From contig JAFSYI010000083.1 of assembly GCA_017450065.1 (NCBI GenBank), forward strand, positions 62,001-126,000: 64,000 nt of DNA, written 5' to 3'. The notes under the pieces are model-generated. The model had not been told where the DNA came from. It saw only the letters and a program-made list of their open reading frames with translations, and ran no database searches. The position numbers and the translations under genes are program-made. Source of the DNA: Lachnospiraceae bacterium. GTDB lineage: Bacteria > Bacillota > Clostridia > Lachnospirales > Lachnospiraceae. The first letter of the stretch is position 1. The number at the start of each line of letters is the position of its first letter. This document shows positions 45,352-53,388 of the stretch, one piece after another.

Positions 45352-46423
45352 TTTTTGCAAAAACAGATATGTCTTATGCATATTGACAATGATACTTTGG
45401 AGCCTGTCATTATCCGGCTGCGGAAAGAATACGGACATCGCATTCATTACGGATATGGGAACGGTTCAGGACGGCTCGTTCAATCAGGGAGCATATGAAG
45501 GCGTTACGCGATATCTGGAAGGAAAGGATAAGACCTGCAGGATATATGAGCCGGACGGAGCATCCACTGCGGAATATCTTAAGAACATAAAGGCTGCCGT
45601 ACATGACGGCGCCGATGTCATAGTATGCCCCGGAGTGCTCTTTGAAGAAGCGATATATTCCGCCCAGAAGAAATATCCGAGAGTACACTTCATACTTGTG
45701 GACGGGGTACCGCATGATGCCTCCGGAAGGGACAGGACGATAAAGAAGAATACAATGCCTATAATGTTCGCCGAGGAGCAGGCGGGTTTTCTGGCGGGAT
45801 ATTCGGCTGTAAGGGACGGAAATACCGAACTTGGATTCGTGGGAGGAACCAATCAGGAATCGGTTATACAGTTTGGATACGGTTTCGTTCAGGGAGCCGA
45901 TTACGCAGCGATAGAGACAGGCCGGAACGTAAATATCAAATACTGCTACGCAAACACCTTTCTTGAGAGCGATGAAGTAAAGAGCATGTGCTCCGCCTGG
46001 TATAGGGGTGGCACACAGGTTATTTTTGCCTGCGGCGGTGCCATGGGAAGATCGGTATTTGCGGCGGCTGAGGAAAACGGCGGAAAGGTTATAGGTGTAG
46101 ACGTCGATCAGAGTAAGGATTCGGAAACGATAATAACATCTGCGGAGAAAATGCTGGGCAATGCTGTATATTACGGCCTGTCGGACAGTTATTCTGATCA
46201 GTTTAAAGGCGGTTCGGTATATGAAATGAACGCAACGAACGGCGGAATAGGACTGGAGATGGAGAATTCAAGATTCGAGAGCTTTACCGAGGATCAGTAT
46301 AAGGCCATACTGGATCAGCTGATAAGCGGAAGGATAGTACCGTACAGCGCTGCCGATCACGGAAACACATCGGATCTTGAACTGGTAAATACACAGGTAT
46401 ATTATCTGGAGCTTAATAAATGA
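45344..46423 (+). CDS. BMP family nucleoside-binding lipoprotein
   Basis: A 359-residue surface lipoprotein with a signal segment ending in the lipobox LSLSGCGKN. It has the BMP/PnrA fold: IAFITDMGTVQDGSFNQGAYEGV, FAEEQAGFLAGYSAV, GFVGGTNQESVIQFGYGFVQGA, ACGGAMGRSVF and VIGVDVDQS. Such proteins deliver nucleosides to an ABC transporter. ATG 45344 sits five bases after GGAGG, inside the end of punA. The frame is open further upstream but has no other good start. No ABC permease or ATPase gene is nearby. Confidence 0.92.
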   Translation: MTDFCKNRYVLCILTMILWSLSLSGCGKNTDIAFITDMGTVQDGSFNQGAYEGVTRYLEGKDKTCRIYEPDGASTAEYLKNIKAAVHDGADVIVCPGVLFEEAIYSAQKKYPRVHFILVDGVPHDASGRDRTIKKNTMPIMFAEEQAGFLAGYSAVRDGNTELGFVGGTNQESVIQFGYGFVQGADYAAIETGRNVNIKYCYANTFLESDEVKSMCSAWYRGGTQVIFACGGAMGRSVFAAAEENGGKVIGVDVDQSKDSETIITSAEKMLGNAVYYGLSDSYSDQFKGGSVYEMNATNGGIGLEMENSRFESFTEDQYKAILDQLISGRIVPYSAADHGNTSDLELVNTQVYYLELNK

Positions 46424-46440
46424 TAAAGAGGTGGCTGTGA

Positions 46441-46857
46441 ATGTTGGACTATAAGGTATTGATAGAGGCAGCTTTTGAGGCAAGAAGGAATGCATATGCA
46501 CCTTACTCACATTACAGAGTGGGAGCTGCACTTCTGTGCAAAGACGGAACGATAGTAAAGGGCTGTAATGTTGAGAATGCGTCATACGGCCTAAGTAACT
46601 GCGCTGAGAGGACGGCCGTGTTTAAGGCTGTATCGGAGGGAAAGACGAGGTTTGAGGCAATAGCTGTTGCAGGTGGCCCGGATGATATGCAGTCAAAGGA
46701 TTATGCATATCCCTGCGGAGCATGCAGACAGGTGTTAAGAGAGTTCTGCCCGCCCATGCAGTTAAAGGTGATAGTGGCAAGAGCTGTCGATGACTATAAG
46801 GAATACAGACTCAGTGAGCTTCTGCCTGACAGCTTCGGGCCGGATTCCCTGGTATAA
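46441..46857 (+). CDS. cdd: Cytidine deaminase
   Basis: Small zinc deaminase (138 residues) that converts cytidine or deoxycytidine to uridine forms. The zinc site is C54-A-E56 and PC92GAC95RQ. The substrate motif VENASYGL is also present. It lies 17 bases after the BMP lipoprotein gene behind GAGGTG. Its place fits uptake and breakdown of nucleosides by this operon. Confidence 0.95.
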   Translation: MLDYKVLIEAAFEARRNAYAPYSHYRVGAALLCKDGTIVKGCNVENASYGLSNCAERTAVFKAVSEGKTRFEAIAVAGGPDDMQSKDYAYPCGACRQVLREFCPPMQLKVIVARAVDDYKEYRLSELLPDSFGPDSLV

Positions 46858-46953
46858 CGTTCGCGAAATGAACAATCCGTTAATCATATAAAAGTATAGT
46901 TTTGACCCCTAAATCATAATATATTGAAAAAAGAAAAAGAAAAGGAGAACGAA

Positions 46954-48240
46954 ATGAATATCAGGTTTTATAATGCAAAAATACTTACCATGATTGAGGG
47001 ACAGGAGATATTTGAAGGTGAGCTTCATGTTGAAGGAAGCAGGATAGCCTATACAGGTGCCGCGCTGAGTGATGAGGAGATGAAAGCAGACGGAAGAAGC
47101 TTTGACAGGGAGATTGATTGTGAAGGAAATCTCCTGATGCCCGGATTTAAGAATGCACATACTCATTCGGGGATGACTCTTATGAGATCGTATGCCGACG
47201 GATTGCCGCTTCAGGAGTGGCTTGAGACTAAGATATTCCCGCTGGAAGCGAAAATGACCGGAGATGACTGTGCTCTTCTTACAAAGCTTGCTGTCCTTGA
47301 ATATCTTACATCGGGGATCACATCTATCATGGACATGTATCTTTCGCCGGAGGAGATAGCAACAGCATGTGAAGAAACCGGAATGAGAGTGGTACAGGTA
47401 AGCGGGATCAATAAGTTCGGACCATCGATTGAGGTATTTGAGGAAAGATACAATAAGCTTAACGGAAGGCATCCGCTGAGCAGCTATATGATGGGCTTTC
47501 ATGCAGAATATACCTGTGACAGGGAACTGCTTGAGAAGCTTTCGGAGCTTGCGCACAAGTATAAGGCTCCGATGTATACACATAATTCTGAAACCGTTAA
47601 AGAGGTCGGGGAATGTAAGGAACGCTATGGGATGACACCCACTGTTTTCCTTGATTCCCTGGGACTCTTTGATTTCGGCGGAGGCGGGTATCACTGCTGC
47701 CATATGTCTGATGAGGATATAGAGGTGTTTAAGAAAAGAGGGCTTTCGGCTGTTACCAATCCCGGCTCAAACACCAAGCTGGCAAGCGGTATCGCCCCGG
47801 TTAAGAGGTTCCTTGATGAAGGTATAAATGTTGCAATAGGTACGGACGGGCCTTCATCAAACAACTGTCTTGATATGTTCAGGGAGATGTTTCTTGTAAC
47901 CGGACTGGCGAAGTTAAGAGAAAAGGATGCCTCGGTCGTGAGCGGTCTTGATGTTCTTAAGATGGCAACAGTGAACGGGGCAAAAGCCATGGGACTGAAC
48001 GACTGTGATGTCCTTGAAAAGGACAAGGAAGCCGATATCATAATGATAGACCTGAAGCAGCCAAACATGCAGCCCGTAAATGATATTCCCAATAATATAG
48101 TTTACAGCGGAAGCAAACAGAATGTTAAGATGACTATGATCCACGGGAAGATACTGTATGAGGACGGAAAATTCGATATTGGAATATCACCCGAAGAAAT
48201 ATATAAGCAGGCTGCCGCAATACAGGAGAGACTGTTCTGA
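46954..48240 (+). CDS. Amidohydrolase of the MTA/SAH deaminase type
   Basis: Metal-dependent amidohydrolase of 428 residues. The zinc residues are visible in KNAHTHSGMTLMRSYADGLPL (HxH), GFHAEYTCD, the conserved HNSETVKEV and TDGPSSNNCLDMF. The loop LQEWLETKIFPLE is typical of S-adenosylhomocysteine/methylthioadenosine deaminases (TrzN/SsnA relatives). The neighbours also handle nucleosides, which supports an adenosine-type substrate. AAAGGAG at 46941-46947 sets ATG 46954; an upstream TTG is unlikely. The stop overlaps the next gene by one base. Confidence 0.88.
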   Translation: MNIRFYNAKILTMIEGQEIFEGELHVEGSRIAYTGAALSDEEMKADGRSFDREIDCEGNLLMPGFKNAHTHSGMTLMRSYADGLPLQEWLETKIFPLEAKMTGDDCALLTKLAVLEYLTSGITSIMDMYLSPEEIATACEETGMRVVQVSGINKFGPSIEVFEERYNKLNGRHPLSSYMMGFHAEYTCDRELLEKLSELAHKYKAPMYTHNSETVKEVGECKERYGMTPTVFLDSLGLFDFGGGGYHCCHMSDEDIEVFKKRGLSAVTNPGSNTKLASGIAPVKRFLDEGINVAIGTDGPSSNNCLDMFREMFLVTGLAKLREKDASVVSGLDVLKMATVNGAKAMGLNDCDVLEKDKEADIIMIDLKQPNMQPVNDIPNNIVYSGSKQNVKMTMIHGKILYEDGKFDIGISPEEIYKQAAAIQERLF

Positions 48241-49952
48241 TGGAATACCTTTGGTTCATACTTATATGCCTTGCTCTTGTTATTGCTATCTTTACGGAAG
48301 GCTCTCTGCGTGAAAAGAAAAACAGGAAAGCGTACAGGGAGTATTTAAAAGAATCATACGGAAAGAAGAGCAGTATCGAGCTGTCTGAGGACGACATAAA
48401 GAATATAGCGCTGTATCACAGAAAAAAGGCAGAGGAAGAGAAAGGGACATTCTTTATAGACGATATTACCTGGAACGACCTTGGGATGGACGATGTTTTC
48501 AGGCAGATGAATACATGCGCATGTGCACTTGGCGAGGAAGAGCTTTATCACAGGCTTCACAGACCGGTTCTTGATGAGGATGATGAGTATAAGCGTTTCT
48601 GTGTACTCAGAGAGTACTTTGATGCTAATGAAGAGGATAGGATTAGCGTCAAAGAAATTCTTCATGATATAGGTATTTACAGAAAAACGTCGATCACCAG
48701 GATCTTTTCCTATGTTGAGGTTCTGGCTCCGGAATCCAATATGCAGCATTATATTGTTATCTTTCTGATGCTGGCAGCTTTGGTAATGATCTTTGTTATG
48801 CCCGGTTTTGGGGTATTGATGACTGTCGCGATGATGATAGTTTCAATAGGAATGTATCTTAAGCAAAAGAAGGCACTTGATCCTGTGATAGTAACGTTTA
48901 ACTATGCTGCCAGAATGCTTAAGGCCTGTGATCTGCTTGAAAAAAAAGCACCCGGGATACTGGAAGATGAGATCAGGCTTCTTAAGGAGAACGGCAGACC
49001 GTTGCGTAATATGCTGAGGTATTCGGTATGGATATCAAACGGTTCGGTATCAATGGACAATCCGGTAATGCTTTTGCTTGAGTATGTTAAGATGATCTTT
49101 CATCTTGATCTTATCATCATAAACAGACTTATCGGACTTCTTAAGAGCCATATAAAGGAAATAGATGAGCTGCGAAGGATACTGGGTACGACAGATGCGG
49201 TCCTGGCAGCTGCCTCATATATGAGAAGCCTCAGCATATCCTGTATACCGGAACCGGTGCCGGGAGAGAAGGCTTTTTTCAGTGTTGAGGAATGCATACA
49301 TCCGATGATAAAGAGTCCTGTTGCAAACAGTATAGAGACAGAGGGACCGATCCTGCTGACGGGATCGAATGCATCAGGTAAATCCACCTTCCTTAAAGCT
49401 GCGGCGATATGCGCGCTGATGGCACAGACACTGGGCTATGCGCCGGCAAAGAGCTTAAGGTCGTCAAGGTTTAAGATATATACATCCATGGCGCTTAATG
49501 ACAATATAAGAAACGGCGAAAGTTATTTTGTTGTCGAGATAAAGTCTTTAAAAAGAATACTTGATGCGGGTACGGGGAAGGAACCGGTGCTGTGCTGTAT
49601 CGATGAGGTGTTAAGAGGCACAAATACGGTGGAAAGGATCGCCGCTTCGACAAGGATACTGAGAAGCCTTGCCCGTCCGGATTATATAGCGTTTGCCGCA
49701 ACCCATGATGTGGAACTGACGAGGCTCCTTGAGAATGAATACAGGAATTATCATTTCGAGGAGGAAGTAACGCTCAATGACGTGAAGTTCAACTATCTTT
49801 TAAAAACAGGACCGGCCGTTTCAAGAAACGCGATCAGGCTTTTGAGCGTAATGGGGTATGACAGGGAACTTGTTTCGGATGCTGAGAAAATGGTTGAGGA
49901 TTTTATGTCAACCGGAAACTGGCAGAAGGAAGTCCGTGACATTAAACGGTAA
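48240..49952 (+). CDS. Membrane-anchored MutS-like ATPase
   Basis: A 570-residue protein whose C-terminal 220 residues are a MutS-type ATPase: Walker A GSNASGKS at 375-382, SYFVVEIKSLKRIL, Walker B CCIDEVLRGTNTVERIAAS and AATHDVEL. The N-terminal mismatch-recognition and connector domains of MutS are missing. Instead there are membrane segments at about residues 3-20 and about 165-205, with helical regions between. It is not MutS, MutS2 or a Smr protein. Related proteins are widespread in Clostridia, but function is unknown. Start and previous stop share one base (TGATG). Confidence 0.85.
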   Translation: MEYLWFILICLALVIAIFTEGSLREKKNRKAYREYLKESYGKKSSIELSEDDIKNIALYHRKKAEEEKGTFFIDDITWNDLGMDDVFRQMNTCACALGEEELYHRLHRPVLDEDDEYKRFCVLREYFDANEEDRISVKEILHDIGIYRKTSITRIFSYVEVLAPESNMQHYIVIFLMLAALVMIFVMPGFGVLMTVAMMIVSIGMYLKQKKALDPVIVTFNYAARMLKACDLLEKKAPGILEDEIRLLKENGRPLRNMLRYSVWISNGSVSMDNPVMLLLEYVKMIFHLDLIIINRLIGLLKSHIKEIDELRRILGTTDAVLAAASYMRSLSISCIPEPVPGEKAFFSVEECIHPMIKSPVANSIETEGPILLTGSNASGKSTFLKAAAICALMAQTLGYAPAKSLRSSRFKIYTSMALNDNIRNGESYFVVEIKSLKRILDAGTGKEPVLCCIDEVLRGTNTVERIAASTRILRSLARPDYIAFAATHDVELTRLLENEYRNYHFEEEVTLNDVKFNYLLKTGPAVSRNAIRLLSVMGYDRELVSDAEKMVEDFMSTGNWQKEVRDIKR

Positions 49953-49960
49953 CTGTTAAG

Positions 49961-49991
49961 AACAGGTCTGAAGATGCCGGACACCTGTTTT
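49961..49991 (+). terminator. Terminator-like hairpin after the MutS-like gene
   Basis: AACAGGT at 49961-49967 pairs with ACCTGTT at 49983-49989 around a 15-base loop and ends in a short T run. It lies between the MutS-like gene and rnhA. The stem is short, so read-through is likely. Confidence 0.45.
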
Positions 49992-50016
49992 ATGCATATT
50001 TAAGAGGAGACAGTAA

Positions 50017-50493
50017 ATGGAGGAAGTCAGGATATACACGGACGGCTCCGCAAGAAGCAATCCCGAGGGACCGGGAGGATACGGAACCATCCTTCATTAT
50101 GTAGATAAAAAAGGCGAACTTCATGTGAGGGAATACAGTGCGGGATATAAGAAAACCACAAATAACAGGATGGAGCTTATGGCCGTGATAGCAGGCCTTG
50201 AGGCACTTAACCGTCCCTGCAGGGTGGAGATCATATCGGATTCAAAATACGTTACGGATGCCTTTAATCAGCACTGGATAGACAGCTGGGTAAGGAATAA
50301 CTGGAGGACTTCACAGAAGAAGCCCGTGTTAAATCCCGATCTGTGGAAACGTCTGCTTAAGGCTAAGGAAGGCCATGAAGTGACATTCACATGGGTTAAG
50401 GGACACGCCGGACATTCGGAAAACGAAAGATGTGATAAGCTTGCGACAGCGGCTGCCGACGGTGATGATCTGCTTGATGATATTGTTGACTAA
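50017..50493 (+). CDS. rnhA: Ribonuclease HI
   Basis: Cuts the RNA strand of RNA-DNA hybrids. The 158-residue enzyme has the DEDD metal residues: IYTDGSARSNPEGPGG (D9), NNRMELMAVIAGL, IISDSKYVTDAF and GHSENERCDKLA. AAGAGGAGA lies ahead of the ATG. The stop codon lies inside a candidate promoter for the small downstream gene. Confidence 0.96.
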   Translation: MEEVRIYTDGSARSNPEGPGGYGTILHYVDKKGELHVREYSAGYKKTTNNRMELMAVIAGLEALNRPCRVEIISDSKYVTDAFNQHWIDSWVRNNWRTSQKKPVLNPDLWKRLLKAKEGHEVTFTWVKGHAGHSENERCDKLATAAADGDDLLDDIVD

Positions 50494-50515
50494 TATGGCG
50501 GCATGATGTTATAGT
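50486..50515 (+). promoter_or_regulatory. Promoter for the 52-residue protein gene
   Basis: TTGACT at 50486-50491, an 18-base spacer and TATAGT at 50510-50515; each box has one mismatch to consensus. It overlaps the rnhA stop and would give a leader of about 80 bases. That leader holds GATGCTG at about 50539 and CAGCATT at about 50577, which may pair. Confidence 0.55.
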
Positions 50516-50604
50516 AATCCATAGTGTAATTATCCGGAAGATGCTGAATGTCGGGCAGGCCGGAAAGGTTACCATACAGCATTTAGGAAAGGCGGGGTAT
50601 TAAT

Positions 50605-50763
50605 ATGGTTGCGTTTTTCAATGAATTTGTTTCATATCTTCTGCTTGTCGTTATCATGGCGGCAGTGGCTGTTTGCGGAGTATTTGCGGGAAAGAAGCTG
50701 AGAGACAGTAAGAATGCGAAGGAAGCAGTGGCCGGAACAGACAGTAAGAGTGATGAGGCTTAG
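50605..50763 (+). CDS. Small membrane protein of 52 residues
   Basis: ATG 50605 follows GGCGGGG and opens a 52-codon frame ending in TAG. It has one membrane helix (about residues 8-28, small and beta-branched residues), then KKLRDSKN and a polar, charged tail. This is a typical single-pass small protein with its tail in the cytoplasm. It has its own likely promoter and ribosome site. I do not recognise a named family; similar short proteins occur in Lachnospiraceae as hypothetical genes, from memory. Confidence 0.7.
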   Translation: MVAFFNEFVSYLLLVVIMAAVAVCGVFAGKKLRDSKNAKEAVAGTDSKSDEA

Positions 50764-50804
50764 TAATAATAAGTATTCGGAATACGGAGTGGAGATATTT
50801 TACT

Positions 50805-52313
50805 ATGGATATAATATACAGAAGTACAAGGGGTGACAGTAAACCGTACACGGCTTCACAGGCTGTGATAAAGGGTCTGTGCGATGACGGCGGCCTGTTC
50901 GTACCCGACAGGTTTCCGAAGCTTGGCGTGGAACTGGACAGACTTCCCGGACTGAGCTACAGGGAAACGGCATATGAGGTTATGAAGGAGTTCCTCACGG
51001 ATTATACCAGGGAGGAGCTTCTTGACTGTATAAACAGAGCCTATGACGGGAAATTTGATGATGAAGAGATAGCACCGCTTGTAAAGAAGGGTGATCAGTT
51101 CTTCCTGGAGCTGTTCCATGGGAGGACCATTGCATTTAAGGATATGGCTCTGTCCATTCTGCCGCATCTTCTTACGACTGCGATGAAGAAGAATAAGGTT
51201 GATAAAGAAGTCGTTATTCTTACCGCAACCTCAGGAGATACCGGGAAAGCTGCGCTTGCCGGCTTTGCGGATGTTCCGGGGACCAGGATAATCGTATTCT
51301 ATCCCAAAGGCGGAGTGAGCAGGATACAGGAACTTCAGATGGTTACCGAAAAGGGTAAGAACACCAAAGTTGTCGGAGTAAGAGGGAATTTTGACGACTG
51401 TCAGACAGGAGTTAAGAATATCTTTAATGATGAGGCACTGAAAGAAGAGCTTGATAAGTTCGGATATGTATTTTCATCCGCCAATTCGATCAATATAGGC
51501 CGGCTTATTCCTCAGGTTGCATATTATGTTTATGCGTACGGACGCATGATAAAAAGCGGTGAGATAAAGGCCGGTGAAAGTATTGATTTTGTTGTGCCAA
51601 CCGGTAATTTCGGGAATATCCTTGCAGGATACTATGCAAAGAAGATGGGACTTCCGGTAAACAGGCTGATATGTGCTTCGAATGAGAACAGGGTTCTGTA
51701 CGACTTCTTCAGAACAGGCTGCTATGACAGAAACAGAGAGTTCATACTTACGTCTTCCCCGTCAATGGATATTCTTATATCAAGTAATCTTGAGAGACTC
51801 ATATATCTTATCTGCGGAAGTGATCCCAAGGCAAACGCCGGTCTGATGGAAAGCCTTAGAAGAGACGGTAAATATGAGATCAGCAGGGAGATGGCCGGAG
51901 AACTTAAGGATTTTTGCGGATATTATGCCGGGGAGGATGAGGTGTTTGCGACGATAAGGGATCTGTATGAAAAAACAGGTTATGTCATTGATACGCATAC
52001 TGCAGTGGCAGCTGCCGCAGACCGTAAGCATAAGGCGGAAGCAGGTGACGGTATAAAGAGTGTGATCGTATCAACAGCCAGTCCGTACAAATTTACCGGG
52101 AATGTAATGAAGGCGATCTTAAGTAACAAAGGTGCGGATGCGATTAAGAGTCCTGAAGAGAAGGATGATTTCGAACTGGTTGATGAGCTGAGCGTCCTGT
52201 CAAAGGTTAAGATACCGCCGGCAGTTGAAGAAATAAGAAATGCAAAGATACTTCATGATACCGTATGTGACGTGAAGGATATGAAAGAAACAGTAAGGAG
52301 CAGCCTTTTGTAA
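50805..52313 (+). CDS. thrC: Threonine synthase
   Basis: PLP enzyme that turns O-phosphohomoserine into threonine. The PLP lysine is K112 in HGRTIAFKDMALS. Other marks are ATSGDTGKAALAGF, IVFYPKGGVSRIQELQM, SANSINIGRLIPQ and VPTGNFGNILAGYYAKKMG. At 502 residues it is the long (yeast/E. coli-like) form. GGAGTGGAG precedes the ATG. The gene ends in a strong terminator that includes its stop codon. No other threonine gene is nearby. Confidence 0.96.
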   Translation: MDIIYRSTRGDSKPYTASQAVIKGLCDDGGLFVPDRFPKLGVELDRLPGLSYRETAYEVMKEFLTDYTREELLDCINRAYDGKFDDEEIAPLVKKGDQFFLELFHGRTIAFKDMALSILPHLLTTAMKKNKVDKEVVILTATSGDTGKAALAGFADVPGTRIIVFYPKGGVSRIQELQMVTEKGKNTKVVGVRGNFDDCQTGVKNIFNDEALKEELDKFGYVFSSANSINIGRLIPQVAYYVYAYGRMIKSGEIKAGESIDFVVPTGNFGNILAGYYAKKMGLPVNRLICASNENRVLYDFFRTGCYDRNREFILTSSPSMDILISSNLERLIYLICGSDPKANAGLMESLRRDGKYEISREMAGELKDFCGYYAGEDEVFATIRDLYEKTGYVIDTHTAVAAAADRKHKAEAGDGIKSVIVSTASPYKFTGNVMKAILSNKGADAIKSPEEKDDFELVDELSVLSKVKIPPAVEEIRNAKILHDTVCDVKDMKETVRSSLL

Positions 52314-52326
52314 GGCTGCTCCTTTT
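52295..52326 (+). terminator. Rho-independent terminator of thrC
   Basis: AAGGAGCAGCCTT at 52295-52307 pairs perfectly with AAGGCTGCTCCTT at 52312-52324 around TTGT, followed by TT. The thrC stop TAA lies in the loop and right arm. The opposite strand carries the converging CheX-like gene, which begins to end six bases away. Confidence 0.85.
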
Positions 52327-52331
52327 ATCTT

Positions 52332-52865
52332 TTATCCTATATCCAGTGAACCGGGAAGTTCATACAGGAGGAACTTGACGGTTCCGAATGAGAATTTGAT
52401 CGGAATTATCGTTATCTTTCCGTTGACATCGGTCGTCAGATTGATGCTTTCCGTGTTTTTGGGAGCATTAAGGCTTAGTTCACATACATTAAGCTTGCTG
52501 AGCAGAACGATAAAGAGACCGTTGTGGAGATTGAGGAAATCAACTATTGCCTCCTTACAAAGATCATCAAATGTATCTATACCAAGCTTGGCATACTGCT
52601 CGGCAAAGTGTGTAAGTACCGCAGGATCGCCGTCTATAGCTGAATAGGCAGAAGGAACACCGGTAATATCCTGTGAAAGTTCCTGCCCGGCTCTGTATGT
52701 GTCCACAGTTTCTATCGTGCCCATGATTATTGAAGAGTCAACATACAGTGACACATCTTCAACAAGCTTTTCTATATATGCCTTTACAAAAGCAGTTAAT
52801 GAATCGGATATTTCGGCATAATTTGAGTTGCTGAGAATATTTAACGTCAATTCATCATTTGTCAT
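52332..52865 (-). CDS. CheX-like chemotaxis phosphatase domain protein
   Basis: A 177-residue protein with a CheX/CheC-like build: a strand-helix core with FDDLCKEAIVDFLNLHNGLFIVLL where these phosphatases have their ExxN helix (E-A-I-V-D-F-L-N), and two N-terminal helices. It directly follows a CheY-like gene on the same strand (46 bases), and AGGAG precedes its ATG. It may act on that regulator. The similarity is distant, so a non-catalytic role cannot be excluded. Confidence 0.62.
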   Translation of the reverse strand: MTNDELTLNILSNSNYAEISDSLTAFVKAYIEKLVEDVSLYVDSSIIMGTIETVDTYRAGQELSQDITGVPSAYSAIDGDPAVLTHFAEQYAKLGIDTFDDLCKEAIVDFLNLHNGLFIVLLSKLNVCELSLNAPKNTESINLTTDVNGKITIIPIKFSFGTVKFLLYELPGSLDIG

Positions 52866-52911
52866 ATTTTTCTCCTGTGAATGAGTGGAAATAAAGGTAT
52901 TGCTTTACCGT

Positions 52912-53280
52912 TCATGAGGGAAGGTTATGATCCAGAACCTGTTTAAGAAGCTCGGCATCTACAGGCTTCTGTATGAAATCCTTCGCACCGGCCTTTATTA
53001 CCTCTCTTAAGTGAGTCTGTGTTCCGACGGAAGAGATGACTATTATAACGGCATGAGGATCGAATTCGATTATTTCCTTTGTAGCCGTGATACCGTCCTT
53101 TACAGGCATTACTATATCAAGGAAAACGATGTCGGGCTTCTCCTCTTTGTATTTGTTTACCGCGTCTTCGCCGTTTGAAACCTCTATTACGTTTTCGTAA
53201 CCGAAGGAATTAAGCATTCCTGTCATGCTCTTTCGGGCAAGTATGGAATCATCGCATACGAGCAGTTTGATATCAGACAT
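52912..53280 (-). CDS. CheY-like single-domain response regulator
   Basis: A 122-residue receiver domain. D9-D10 lie in LLVCDDSILARKS, the phosphoacceptor in DIVFLDIVMPVKDG, the Ser in VIVISSVG, and the lysine in FIQKPVD. There is no output domain. The start at 53280 is supported by AGGAGG six bases upstream on the minus strand; a longer frame begins at 53301 without such a site. A promoter lies at 53338-53366. It is distinct from the flagellar cheY at 1294 and is paired with a CheX-like protein. Confidence 0.92.
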   Translation of the reverse strand: MSDIKLLVCDDSILARKSMTGMLNSFGYENVIEVSNGEDAVNKYKEEKPDIVFLDIVMPVKDGITATKEIIEFDPHAVIIVISSVGTQTHLREVIKAGAKDFIQKPVDAELLKQVLDHNLPS

Positions 53281-53337
53281 TCGGAACCTCCTATAATACA
53301 AATCACATTTTGCCTTGCAGGTAACATTTATGTATTG

Positions 53338-53366
53338 ATTTTAATATAATCTTTCAGAATAATCAA
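53338..53366 (-). promoter_or_regulatory. Promoter for the CheY/CheX-like pair
   Basis: Minus strand: TTGATT (53366-53361), 17-base spacer, TAAAAT (53343-53338). The boxes are close to sigma-A consensus. It lies between citrate synthase and the regulator gene, so the pair has its own start of transcription. Confidence 0.6.
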
Positions 53367-53388
53367 TGATTTGAAGGGTTTTTGTCAA

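Noticed and set aside
50770-50784. GTATTC-G-GAATAC palindrome before thrC
   Set aside because: Six-base arms in a short gap are expected by chance and no regulator is suggested by context.
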